Source: Marsupella aquatica | Lineage: Eukaryota > Marchantiophyta | Length of the DNA stretch: 64,000 nt | Assembly: GCA_973895155.1 (NCBI GenBank) | Contig: OZ316898.1 | Span: 4,588,001 to 4,652,000 of the forward strand | Reading direction: 5' to 3' | Part shown: piece by piece, positions 43,401-55,000 of the stretch | Numbering within the stretch: position 1 is the stretch's first letter | Layout of the letters: each line of letters begins with the position of its first letter | Made by a program: the position numbers and the translations under genes | Notes under the pieces: generated by a model | Seen by the model: only the letters and a program-made list of their open reading frames with translations | What the model was told of the DNA's origin: nothing | Databases searched by the model: none

Positions 43401-46400
43401 CAATTCGGTACGGTGATTGTATGTTTCAGACCTATCATTCCTTGCATTGATTCATTTAAGAACTGCAACTCTAGAGTAAAGAACCTACTTGTCAACATCT
43501 ATCCCATTGCGTCCATTAGCCACAATATCATAAATGAAGCCTTTTTCTCTTCGTCCCTGAATCAAGAACACATGAAGCAGCACTGTGTTAGCACCCCATT
43601 TGCCGCAAAACAAGCTCAACAAATCATTTGCCATCGTGCTTTACAAACTGTCTAGTAACCCACATCACGGACATCAGTGGTAGTTTAATCCGAAGACATT
43701 ACAAATAACATTAACGCTTGGATAAAATACAAGAAATAAATAAAAGATTCACAGTCTAACATAAATACGATGCTATTGGACTTCTACACAGCTTTCATTC
43801 ACATACAAAGTGTATGATTGAAGCTCCAAACAGTTCTTGCAATACATGCCTCACATTTCTAAAAGAATGTTGCTATATAAACAATTGAATTTCAAGCTCC
43901 ATGGTTCTGTCCTCTTACTGCAGAATGAGACGGATCTTTACTGCTTGCGAGTATCATATCCTGTGGACAACAATTCCCGACATGCAATCAGAACATGCCG
44001 GCCAGAGTAGCCTAGAAGTACCAAGCAGTTTAAGGCCTATGTTGGCCATTTTCTAGCTTCAAACAGGATTTACTCCATTCCAGACTGACAGAGAAATTAC
44101 AAAATTTGTTGATATTGCATGGAAAACTGGTGACCGTTCCCTTACCTTTACTTTCTTCAATTCTTCTTGATCAATGTCAATATGATGGAGATCGACAATG
44201 TAATCTATCATGTCCGCTGACATTTGCTCATGGCTCCTGCAACAAATGAAAGAATAACAAAGAAAAGTCAGAATCTTGTCCAACTTGCACAGGAACGTCT
44301 CACTACAATGCCTTGACTAGAGATGAACAACAAAGGATGATGAAGCCACGGAATGTGAAAACTTCCATTCAAAAGCTTAAGTCGAGGGCAAGAAACGTAG
44401 AAACTGACCATTTAAGACCTGGCAGTATCTTAGGAAGGAACTCGTTATCAAACACATGACTAAAGGGACCATGCCCTATATCGTGAAGAAGGCCTGCAAC
44501 TCGTTCAAGTAGACAACTTAGTCTTAATGTCCTTCCAGGGGCAATGGCAGCTCGTACCAAGTGGCTTTGCAGAATTATTAACCGAGGTGAATCAATTCCT
44601 ACATCAGACCTTGGGAGTCTTCACAAGAGTATTCACCGTACATTGAGACATACAGCCAGCCCGAGGTTTAGGTGACCGTTATTCTAGCAATATGGCAAGG
44701 CGGTTGATTTCAAACATCTCCTGTAGACAAAGAAAACCTGGCATGCATAAAATATTGGCCAGGGAGAAGCTACACCTGCTAATCTGACAGTCTTTATGTC
44801 AGACCGATCAATTCCAAGCTCATCTCCCTGAAAACGATCAAATATGAAACATATCATTACTTTGACGTTTAACTCGAAATTAGAGACATGCATCCCGGCC
44901 AACGTTGCTCCCAACGCAGGTTGTGATCCATTTTGAGTTATAAATTCTTGTGAGAAAAACTTGGCCCCCTAGGAACGTTCTAATTTACTCGACAATACTC
45001 TGCCAACCCTTCTTCGTTTTTTTCTACTGCACACTTCATAAAGTTACATCTGACAAACTTTCTAGTCCGGAGCTTATAAACGAAGAAATTACTTGGAAGT
45101 TTTTGAGCCGATTGATGGCTTGATCAGCTAAGTAATATGTCCCGAGCGAATGTTCGAACCTCGTATGCACCGCTCCTGGATAGACTAGGTGGCAAAGACC
45201 TGTAAGAGAGCAGTATTCATGGTACAGAAAAAGGAGAGCCGACAGTCAACAACTAAGTCGCGGAGCCTTTATGCAAAATGCTCGTAAACAGGCCAGGCAT
45301 CTGAGAGACTCCAGAATTTTGAAATGTTTGCCAAAGATTAAGAAGAAAATTAAGAACAGCATCTGTACAATATGCTCACCCAACTGCCTCACGTCTCGTA
45401 ACCTGCATTATCAATGACACACAACCATAGACATAGAAAGCCTTAGATAGTTTACACAAGCATGAAATACCTCATTTGCAAAAGTCCAAGGTGAAGCAAT
45501 GCAGGAGAAACACTACACTAGACATGAAACAAGACGCCCGCTTCCTAGCTTAGAAGAAGATTACTAAATTCATTATCTGGAATATTCCAAATCCATTTGC
45601 AATCACGTCCAGAATCTCCAACCTTTGAAATTGCTCTGTGTCCACGAACCGAAGACTTAACTGCACGTTCGAGACAATTGATCAGTGGATCAGTCGCCCT
45701 GTTATTGGAAACACGCATCCATTTTGCAATAACTCCGAAAGCACATAATAAGAGCAGAGCGGACACGCGAGAATATATCGTTCTAAGTTTGTGCAGCTGA
45801 ACGCGGAGAAGAAACTCTGGTCCTAGTTCTCTGATTCACTTGACCGATAGAACGACTTTCTTCCTAAGCGTCTCCATCCATAGCTGCTACCCTCCGCTTT
45901 GTCTTACCATAGTCCATACTCTTTGTGGTAATGAAAAGGAGTATGACGGATGATCATGTCACCAGAGAAAATCTACTTCGGGCAGGTTCACCAATTCATG
46001 TACGGCGGTAACGGAAAACTATGAAGACCGCCAGAGGCAAAGTACAGTGAGAAGCAATCTCCCTCGATAAAGCTGTAGCGGGATTCGATTTTCTCGAAAC
46101 TATGAGGTCCAGATGTCTGCACTCAAATTCCTACATTCGGGCGATGTCCAACCGTCGAAGCGACAATTCTCATTCCGGAGTAACGACGATGTGGAAAAAC
46201 CTTGGACGCAGTTCTGCGTTAGGAAACTTGATCGTCGGCTCTCGTATCGGCGATATTGATGCGAGAGCAGAGCAAATTATTTCGTGTCCGAATCCGACTA
46301 TTCAATCGCAACGCTGTTAGACGAGAACCGGAGAAATACAGTTGGCTAGTCCCCATCTTAGATAACTAATTGGAATTTTAACAAAGGTGACACGAAACGT

Positions 46401-46573
46401 ACCGCATCCACATAGATGGACTGGTGAACATTGTCTTGAATGCACTTGGAGTGCCGACGGTCCTGGAAAACGAGCGCCGTTGCATTTTGTGAAAGTGTGA
46501 AAGCGTCATCGAACTCATCATGCTGCAATCCCATCCCCGCCCTCGGGAATTTCTGCAGTTCTTCAATATCCAT
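40451..46573 (-). CDS. SAMHD1: SAMHD1-like HD-domain dNTP triphosphohydrolase
   Basis: SAMHD1 proteins hydrolyse dNTPs to nucleosides and triphosphate, and the plant homologue is known as VEN4. Exons read leftwards from ATG 46573 (or 46534): to 46403 ([11 protein letters not shown]), about 45382-45404 (LRDVRQLG), 45199-45093 ([18 protein letters not shown]), 44827-44776, 44493-44409 ([16 protein letters not shown], the HD motif), 44236-44146, 43960-43919, 43556-43489 ([11 protein letters not shown]), 43244-43182 ([12 protein letters not shown]), 43098-43043, 42710-42637 ([13 protein letters not shown]), 42332-42240 ([13 protein letters not shown]), 42083-41982, 41834-41754, about 41386-41322 and 40666 to about 40451 ([21 protein letters not shown]). 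Metal-binding His/Asp and the allosteric-side segments are present. The exon for the residues just before LRDVRQLG and one short exon before 40666 were not located. No SAM domain is seen, as usual outside animals. Confidence 0.88.
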
Positions 46574-47746
46574 AATCAACGTCGCAATCGCGTCGGGCAA
46601 ATGCTTACTACTCCTCCAATTTGCAATGCGGGGCAAAGCTCTGCTAACGTTCCAACGCGGCGAGCCAAAATAAGAATCGTGAAGTTGGGAGGGAGCTTCT
46701 GAATCCACACAACCGCGCATACCATCGATCCGCCTCACGATTACGAAAACGAGAATGATACAACGATCAAAAATTCCTAAACACTCCTGAAGAAGAACCC
46801 CTCGATTGGCGAAATCCACCCAGCCAACATGCCCCGGCCGCAGCAGCTCATCTCATCTCATCCGCAAAATGCCAATCACTCGCTTTGCAAGGAATCCGGA
46901 AGAACTTGAGCAGCGCCGCCACTCTCGCATTGCAGCAATTGTGATACAGTAACGATGTTCAATTCCGAGAACTAGAAATACAAGGACGAGAAATTTTCGA
47001 AGGATTCATTCATTCAACAGTAACTCCAAAGTTCTACTCGCGAGAATGAAACGAATCCAACACCAAAACTCCACGACTTCGAGAGCAAGCTCCACCAAAA
47101 GCAAAGGAAACGAAGTGCAAGGAAAAGTGGTCGGCGCAACGACACTCACAGGACCGATACAAAGATTAGAGCCTGCCGAACATTCGACTCGAGCTTTTTT
47201 CGATGAGAATGGTCCTCTGTATACTCCTCTCTCTCTCCTTCCTCAGTAAATATGAGCTGCTAAGTTACCAGGGGTCGTTTCAAATTACCTGACCGTAGAT
47301 CTTAAAAATGAACGTTCCAGATACCGAATGTTGGAAAACTATTCCGAAACGATTCTAGAATCTGGAAATTTACTGGTGCCACACTCGGGCGTTGTTGTTT
47401 TGGAATGTTCCTCTCCCTCCGTAATACAAAATTTCCAGTCTCGCAGCCACTCGTTTCTTTGCCTGCGTGAAACTAGTCACGAAAACTTCTGAAGCCACCG
47501 TAGATTTCTCAAATGAACGTTGGAGATATCTGGAAACCTAAAACGATTCCAAAAACGATTCTAGAAAAGTAGAAATATATGAACATTTACTGTGGCCAGG
47601 CCCGCACGCATGGCCTCACGCTCAGGTCTGGTCCGTGTACCTCAGGTGTGCAGAACTGTCGCCGCTGTAGGAAAGACATACTCCTCTAGTGCCATCTCAG
47701 TGGGAACTGTGTAGGGGTAAGGGGGGTAATAGGGTCTACAACATAA
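46574..47746. other. Upstream region of the SAMHD1-like gene, no gene supported
   Basis: This probably includes the promoter and 5' UTR. A block of about 70 bp (GAACGTT...CTGGAAA...ACGATTCTAGAA) occurs twice, at about 47308-47365 and 47515-47570. Only small unsupported frames occur. Confidence 0.4.
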
Positions 47747-48113
47747 GGGCCACTTTACAAGTCCGGAGTGGCAATTTAGTCCCTTTTTTTTAGGATCGAA
47801 TCAATCACTACCATTGTTTCAACCTGCCCGGGCGCTCCTTGCTTTAGAAGACTGGTGGGACAAGTTGAGCTGTGGGAAAGACCGAACTTGCATTCTGGTA
47901 TGGATCAGCTCGGGCCAGTCGCCTCGGGACTCTCATCTGGGCACTAGACTATCGGACCTCCAGAGGTGCAAAAATGGGCAGCCCACTTTCTCCTAGGATT
48001 CCTGCCTTGGATTGGTCTAGAGGCCTACCATACCACTAAAAGTCGGGCTCTGTTACAGCCCTGGTAGAAAGCACTCAAATTGCCGTTGCCCTGCCCGTCT
48101 TGTAAAGTGGCCC
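47747..48113. mobile_element. PIF/Harbinger-type (Tourist-like) MITE
   Basis: 367 bp with perfect 15-bp terminal inverted repeats GGGCCACTTTACAAG that extend imperfectly inward (both ends then reach GGCAATTT). It is flanked by direct TAA (47744-47746 and 48114-48116). A three-base TAA/TTA duplication with GG-starting termini is the Harbinger signature. No transposase is encoded, so it is non-autonomous. Confidence 0.85.
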
Positions 48114-48388
48114 TAAGATTCTGTCCCTTCTTTGCAGCCGCTTGCCGTGTTATCAAATGATTAACATCCTTCAATAATTGACTATGTTTGACCTGGCCTG
48201 AATTGCAACAAGTGAACTAACACATCTCTAGCCTCCTGGTGGAGTTGTCCTGTTGTGGTTTGGTGCTGGCATGTTCCATGAGGTTTCCGCTGATTTATAA
48301 ACATATTAAAATAACATTTCCTGTAAACATAAAAATGCCCCAATTCCCTCTGAACAACAATGGAGTAGTGAGGTAGCTCACCGCATCC

Positions 48389-48604
48389 TCACTGAGCTAG
48401 TCATGAATCCTCATGGTTTTAAGAATTGATGGTAGTTCGTACGTCTTAGCTCGAAGTCCCTCAATGAGCTAGTCATGAATCCTCATGTTTTTAAGAATTG
48501 ATGGTAGTTCGTACGTCTTAGCTCGAAGTCCCTCACTGAGCTAGTCATGAATCCTCATGTTTGTTAGAATTGATAATAGTTCGTACGTCTTAGCTCGAAG
48601 TCCT
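48389..48604. repeat. Three 72-bp tandem units
   Basis: The block around TGAGCTAGTCATGAATCCTC recurs at 48394, 48466 and 48538 and is followed each time by GTTCGTACGTCTTAGCTCGA. Units 1 and 2 are nearly identical, and unit 3 has several differences. Confidence 0.9.
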
Positions 48605-48978
48605 TTGGGAATGGCACTAGCTGTTATTGTTTTGATCTGATTTATTTTCTATCTGACTTATAATCTATCTACTGCGATGATGAGCCGACGTACTTTGCGA
48701 CCAAAAGTCATCCATGTGTTTCATTGTCAACTCCATCGACTTATAAGACTTAATTAAAAGCCCGGAGTCCGTCAGCGTCTGTTGCTTCTCAGTTTCTCTC
48801 AGAAGCCTTAGGCTGGCTCGGAAGAAAGCAAGGGAAATTTGCCGGTTGTCCTCTCACTGCACACTGGAGCTCTACAACCCAGTGTGCCTTCGCAAGCAGC
48901 TATTCTGACAGTCGCAGCATGCTGCTAGTTTCCTCATCTTGCAGTCGGGGCTAAGAGTTCGCTAATCTGCTGTGTTTT

Positions 48979-49078
48979 NNNNNNNNNNNNNNNNNNNNNN
49001 NNNNNNNNNNNNNNNNNNNNNNNNNNNNNNNNNNNNNNNNNNNNNNNNNNNNNNNNNNNNNNNNNNNNNNNNNNNNNN
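48979..49078. other. Assembly gap (100 N)
   Basis: Exactly 100 unknown bases, the usual placeholder for a gap of unknown size. Sequence on the two sides cannot be assumed adjacent. Confidence 0.99.
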
Positions 49079-51106
49079 ACCTGAGAGTAATGCCTGATAA
49101 CTATGTATAGACATACAAAGAAAAAATTTTGTGAGGGGTTTACATTTTATGGTAGAGCGTCTCAAAGTTTCATAAGTATATATAGATGATGATTTGGGGC
49201 AATAAAAAAATGGCCAAAACATTTCATCAGATTATGTAAAAGTCATTTTTGCACTATCCTCTAGAGTGACTAATGATACAGACATATAACCTTTATCGCA
49301 AAAAGTCATGGATTATGAATTTGGTAGTCTATAATTGTCTCTGTCAGTAACCTTAACCTGCTCAGTTTAGGTCCATCAAGTTTTGAGATTTGAGGCCCCC
49401 TATTCCACTAATTAGGGCAAAACCAAAATACTTCTCTTGTTTTAGTTGTTTAGGTTTAAAATAATGAACTCACTGAAGAGTTGGTGTTACACCTAGATGC
49501 TTGCAATATTATTAAAATTTTCATGACAGACTATGTAGAGGTATGTATGGCAAGTACTCTTAAGCACTCTTAAAATTCATATAAGTATTTGATTTTTGAG
49601 TGAAGTGTGGATGGCACTATTGTACAGTATAGCACCTGACAGTGTATCTGTAAAGTCACCCCGCCCCCCTCACCAAGACTACCACCTCAGTCCTTTGTAC
49701 ATTATCTTCCAAAAGACAGTAGATCTGGTTAGGAGAAATCCAGTGATTTTGGATGAGTGAGTGCTTTAAAAAAGCTGGGAACTAAGTATCAGAAACCTGG
49801 GACCTAATAACACCCCCAATTAATAGTGTAGTCCTTAGGAAGAAGGCCCTGCCATGCATACACTAATTGACGGTTAGGGCTATGCCATAAATGGAAACCC
49901 AATAGATCGTGCACTTGTAGGTGAAAACTATGTTATAAGTGAAAATGCAATTGTCACAAGTGCAGGGACAAAAACCTTTGCAATCATAGATACTTTGCAC
50001 ATAGGCTCTGCACTCTCTGCGCAAAGTTTCCTCATATCCCTGCCTTACAGGATGGCTTCTATTGGGGCATATTGCATGGATTAGTGCAGAACAATACTCT
50101 ATGTAAATATGTCCTGCACTTATCAATAAGGGCACCTCTTATCAATCATGCACTTTTGAGCAATTGCAAGTATACATATCCATGGGTTGTACTTACATAT
50201 TTGTTGTGTGGTGATCATTCCCTTTTTCTACTAGTGCCCACCAGTCTATTTACAAGCTAGGATTAGGATCAGGCTCTACAGCAAGACAAAATTGGCAGGT
50301 GGTAGTTCCTTATGCAGGGTCATCCCAGACTATGTTAGGAATTGACTCAAGTTCCTGACTTGAGTTAGTTTGACTTTACTAGAGTTAGTTAACCATTGAT
50401 TACATAAGGATAAGATCCACTTATTACTTTAAGGCCCACATATCTTAGCTAGTCTCCCTTGGGGGCTATAGGCTACAGGGAGAACATTATCTCCCTCATT
50501 CTTCATATGTATTCTCTCATGAACTATGGATCATTAAGGAGTTTCTCCATCATGGTGTCTTGTGGTGTGGTATGAGGTCGAATTTTCTCTCATGTTCCGC
50601 ATTTGTTGTCTAGTCTGAGCTGATGGTTTTTTTTCAGACTATGCCGCACCCAAACTCAGAGTTGACGCAGGGAATAGCGATGCAACACCATACAAGACTA
50701 CAAGGTCCTTATCGACAAACATTGATGGTGGAAATTTTCAGATTTTTGCAAAGACTAGTTAAAATTAGCTGTTTATCAATTCTGGACAAGCAGTCCTAGG
50801 AAATTTATTGTTGCCCATCACTTGCAAATGGTATGTCTTTACATTTAGAACGCTTCTTGCAGCACGTGTATCCACATAAGTGCACAGCCTATTTGTCTCC
50901 ACTCATCCCAATTAAAAAATAATAATTCACAAAGGACCCCAAAGGGAGGGGCGAGCCCGAACACCAGCACGGGGGCAAAAACCACCCAAGCACCTGGAAA
51001 CCCAGGAAAACCATGGACCCCCCCAGAGCACCCCAAACCAACCTAATCAGGCCAAGCTGCATAGGCTCCACTCATCCCAATAAGCATAGCCCAGTGGTAA
51101 CAAGCT
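49079..51106. other. Intergenic after the gap, no gene seen
   Basis: A/T-rich. From about 50335 a stretch starting TGTTAGGAATTGACTC resembles the start of a plant LTR, but no partner LTR or target duplication was found. 50930-51070 is rich in C and A with compositional open frames. Confidence 0.35.
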
Positions 51107-51466
51107 TCATAAGTCAACTAGTTTTTGCACAAAACTCATCTCCAAATGAGGTTCACCAAACCCTTCACACACAAAAGATTTGACACTCTGGAAAAACCTG
51201 GAGGTCACTCTTTTATCACTAGATGAAAACTGAAAGACAACATAACCCAAGGGGTTCGGATAAATGAATTTTCCAAGAATAGTGTCTGGTGGGGGCCAAG
51301 GTGGAGATTTAAATTTTGGGATTGCAGCTAGTCCAACGTACAATATTGGCCACAGGCTAGCTGCAATAATGGGAATGCTCTTAGACAGTGCAACAAAATG
51401 TGCAAATACTCGTAAAAACGTCGGGGAGAAAACTACAGTAGGCCTTGCAATACCCACGTTTTGCAC
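51107..51466 (-). CDS. Possible protein fragment, hydrophobic N-terminal half
   Basis: An open frame of about 119 codons without an ATG start (first codon GTG). It encodes a hydrophobic stretch around SIPIIAASLWPILYVGLA and then a mixed segment (FIYPNPLGYVVFQFSSSDK) to a stop. The amino-acid mixture looks more protein-like than neighbouring frames, so it may be an exon or gene remnant. No family is recognised. Confidence 0.2.
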   Translation of the reverse strand: MQNVGIARPTVVFSPTFLRVFAHFVALSKSIPIIAASLWPILYVGLAAIPKFKSPPWPPPDTILGKFIYPNPLGYVVFQFSSSDKRVTSRFFQSVKSFVCEGFGEPHLEMSFVQKLVDL

Positions 51467-52014
51467 TTATCCAAGGTTCACCATAGTTTCTTGAGAATTC
51501 AATTCAAATTGTTCCCTGTCAAAGTTCCCGCCCTTTTTCCTCGTCTTCTTCTCTTCACTTCTCTTCTCTTCTCTTCTCTTCGCCTCTCCTTCACCTTCTT
51601 CTCAGCCCGTTTCTTCCCATTTCTCTCTGCAAGATCGTTGCCGATTGCCGATTGCCGTTCCAACGCCAGCGTGAGTTCGTCCTCTGTCTCGATTCGCTCA
51701 ATTTCCCAACGATGATTGCAATTACCTCGAATTTCCGAATCGCCTTGGTTGAGAAGGCTGACGGAACTCTTCCGAAATAGTTTGAAGAGATACGTCTCAG
51801 GACTTAGCTCCGACCGAATCATTATTGGACATCCAGCAATTGAAAGCAAATTAGTGTACGTGAGTTTTGGGTTCATCATTACACGGGGTGGGTGATCGAC
51901 TCGTGGGCTCCCACAATTGAGGTTGGACTGGTCTTTACCATAGAAATGGTACAAAAAATTGTCAGCGTAGACGAGTCTGGAGCCTCGTCACTCAAATAGA
52001 TTGTCCCACTCGTG

Positions 52015-55000
52015 ATGAGCAATGCAGAGACTCCAGATGAGGAGGTTAAAGAGCTGTACGCCTATGGCGCAGGCTTGCAGTCTCTCTCTGAAATCATTGG
52101 CCTCGACCGGTTCGTCAAATTGGAGTTGCTAAGCCTTCATGGCAACCGTATCGAGAGGATTCAGGGGTTAGAGGGACTGCCGCTGCTCAAGGAGCTGAAT
52201 CTGTCGTCCAACAATATCAAGGAAATGGAGGGCCTCGCTCAACTGTCCCAGCTACAGGTCCTCAATTTGTCTTGCAACCACATTGAGGATATTAAGGACG
52301 TTCAGGGCCTTCGGGCACTTAGGAAATTGCTGCTGTCCCACAACCGAATCTCGTGTCTGGGTGGCTTGTCATCCCTACATGGGCCTCGGTAAAGACTGCT
52401 TCAATTCCTCGCATCAAAGCTGGCAACGAGCGTTTCTGTGACGGAATATATATGAATTCAAATTCTTGCCTCTTTCCTTCGTTTATGGCAGTCCTCTGTT
52501 AGTAGTCACGTGTTGGATTCGAGTGAGCTTCCATTATTTTAATCAATGAATCTTGTCATATTGAGGTCACTCGAACAGAGATTAAGTACAAGATAACTAT
52601 TTTAGTGTAATAAATGAGACCCGCTTTAAAGTATGTCGCAGTTAATCTTTTGCTCATCCTGTGGATGGAGTGGAATGTCTGATAGACCGTTCCTGCACTC
52701 TTGTCGGGGAATGGCTGAGAAAGGAAACGTTTTTGCTTCAGTTATTCGATAGACATCTGTTTCCAGTCCCTTATAATGAAGAGAAGGGTAGTCCACTTTC
52801 TTAATGCAAAAACTATCGAGCGTTATGAATGAAATCACAAAGAGAATGAGTAAAGTTTTTGGTCGACGGGCCGCGTTTGGGCGTCAGACCAAGTGCCCAT
52901 TTAAGCTCGTAACGGAAGGCTTAGATTGAATTGAAATTGACGTCCATGCGTGTCCGATGGGGCAAGGCACAGAAAGTCTAAGCAGGCAGAATGTAAGCAA
53001 GAAGAAAGACAATTTTTGCTCTGTATTTAGGCAAAGGAAAACCCGTAAACGTAGGAAACTAGAAACTATTGTCGCCGTGGGATTATGTAAGCAAATGTTA
53101 GCGTTCAATTCGGGGGTGTGCAGATATGCTCTGCAACTTTTGGATATGCGAGACAATGTGGTCAGCTCTTTAGCGGAGTTGAGAGTGCTTGCTGGATGTG
53201 TCAATTTGACGGAACTGATTTTCTCATGGGGCAATCATAGTAACCCAATCTGTCAAGCTCTTGCTTATAAGTCAGCAGTTGTTGCCGCTGTACCCCACAT
53301 ACTCAAATTAGATGGAAAGATTCTCTATCCAGGGCCTAGTCGTACGTCTCAAGCCCCATCTCTAATTGAAGGTAATTTTCAATCTAAGAATGGTGGTTCT
53401 CTGCTGCCATCATGGGCGTTGCAGTACAAGGACCATAGTCTGCAGGCTCGTCCTTTTGATACAGAACCGGCCCTGCCATGGCAGACCATTTCACGGCCAC
53501 AGCGAGAGATTCCAATCTCTTCAATACATCAAAAGACGGCTTCAGGGGTCCATGAGACGAGCTCAAGTGACTTGCTATCCATGGCCAATCTCTCTCATCC
53601 TCACACTGACCAGAAATTACCATCAACCTTGGAGCGCGGTAAAGGATCTGGGCTAGGCATTTCGTCCATTAAGAGCAGCTCTGGCTTACCTCTGATTAGA
53701 AAATCCCCCACAAACTTTGAAACTGGGAAAACCCCAGGTCCTAAAGCTGGTCAGAGGGCGTTGGATGTTCCCGAAGCAAACCATTCAAGCCAGACAAGTC
53801 ACGAAGCTTGGTTAGGCGTTCTTGAAGAAAAGATTCTGAATCTGGTTCAACAGCTACCCATTGCGAAGAAAGATCCTCAAGGAGAATTGATTGGCCAACA
53901 TGGTGATAGAGTGGTCTCATGTGGTGGCTCCAAGGTCCGAAGGCGTGACACGAGAGATGTTCCCCGACATCACATGAGAAAAGAAAACGGCAGTGACCCA
54001 GAATTGAATGAACTAAGAGATGCAGCCAGCAGCGGTCGAGATTCGTCGGATAGCTGCAAGCCTGGATTAGAGATTCTTAGTAGGGCACTGTCAAGCAACG
54101 AAGATAGCGGAAGTGAAAGTCCTCCCAGACGCTGGGTTCATTTTGGACACAAGAGGAAAGAGATAAAGGTGTGCAACATCTCTCCTGGCTACTCTTCCCT
54201 TATTCTCCTTTTTCCACCTCATCATCAGCTTGAAGGCCTAAATCAAAAGACTAGATTCAAGCGGACCCTATTAGTATGGGACAAACAATGAAGAATTGAA
54301 CTAAAATGATCTAAAATTTTACAGAATCCCCACGATTCCAGTGATGAGAAATACTCATTTCTGCTTGTGGTGATTTCATACGAAATTAGTTGAGGTGATT
54401 TTCTACATTCTACCTTTGCCCTACATCGCCAACTTCCCAATGTATGAATTACTTGTTATCTCAGTTTCTTTTGGTTTGCTTGCATTTGAGAGGCCACAGG
54501 CATGCACAGGAATGGTAAAACAGTGCTTGCACATTTAGTTTGTCTGCATCGGCGCAAGTGATGTCCTGACCTATGAACGGTATCTAAGCTCAGGACAAAA
54601 ACGATCTCCAGGATCTCACAAGGCCAGGAAGAAACTCGGGCAAGGGGATTCCTGTGACGCCCAATAATGAAGTTTTGGAGCAATTATATAAAGAGGTCAG
54701 CCATGAGCCGTGGGCGCTCCCTCGTCAAAAACACCGTTATCTTGAATGTGTGATTATTGCTTCAATGCTGTACTGTATTGTGCAACTTCCCTACATATTC
54801 TGAGAAGATGAATCACGTGCAAATCTTAAGTCGTACAGCGTTATTCTTCAGTATTGATTTGATTGTGTCATGCTGCATTATTTATTTGTCTCCTGACGAA
54901 CTGTCTGTCAGCCGCAAGTCTGGTTTGTAGAGAAACGACGATGGCAAGTATTCCTGTACCCAACATTACACTACTTTCTGGATCTTGCTAACCAAAAGTG

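Noticed and set aside
45545-45766. Minus-strand frame as the missing SAMHD1-like exon
   Set aside because: [11 protein letters not shown] is only weakly like the expected segment and runs into a stop without a good donor.
47046-47249. 67-residue plus-strand frame upstream of the SAMHD1-like gene
   Set aside because: It has an ATG but low-complexity Ser/Thr/Lys content, and no support beyond being open.
50335-50640. Possible LTR starting TGTTAGGAATTGACTC
   Set aside because: No second LTR, target duplication or coding part was found, and the assembly gap lies near.
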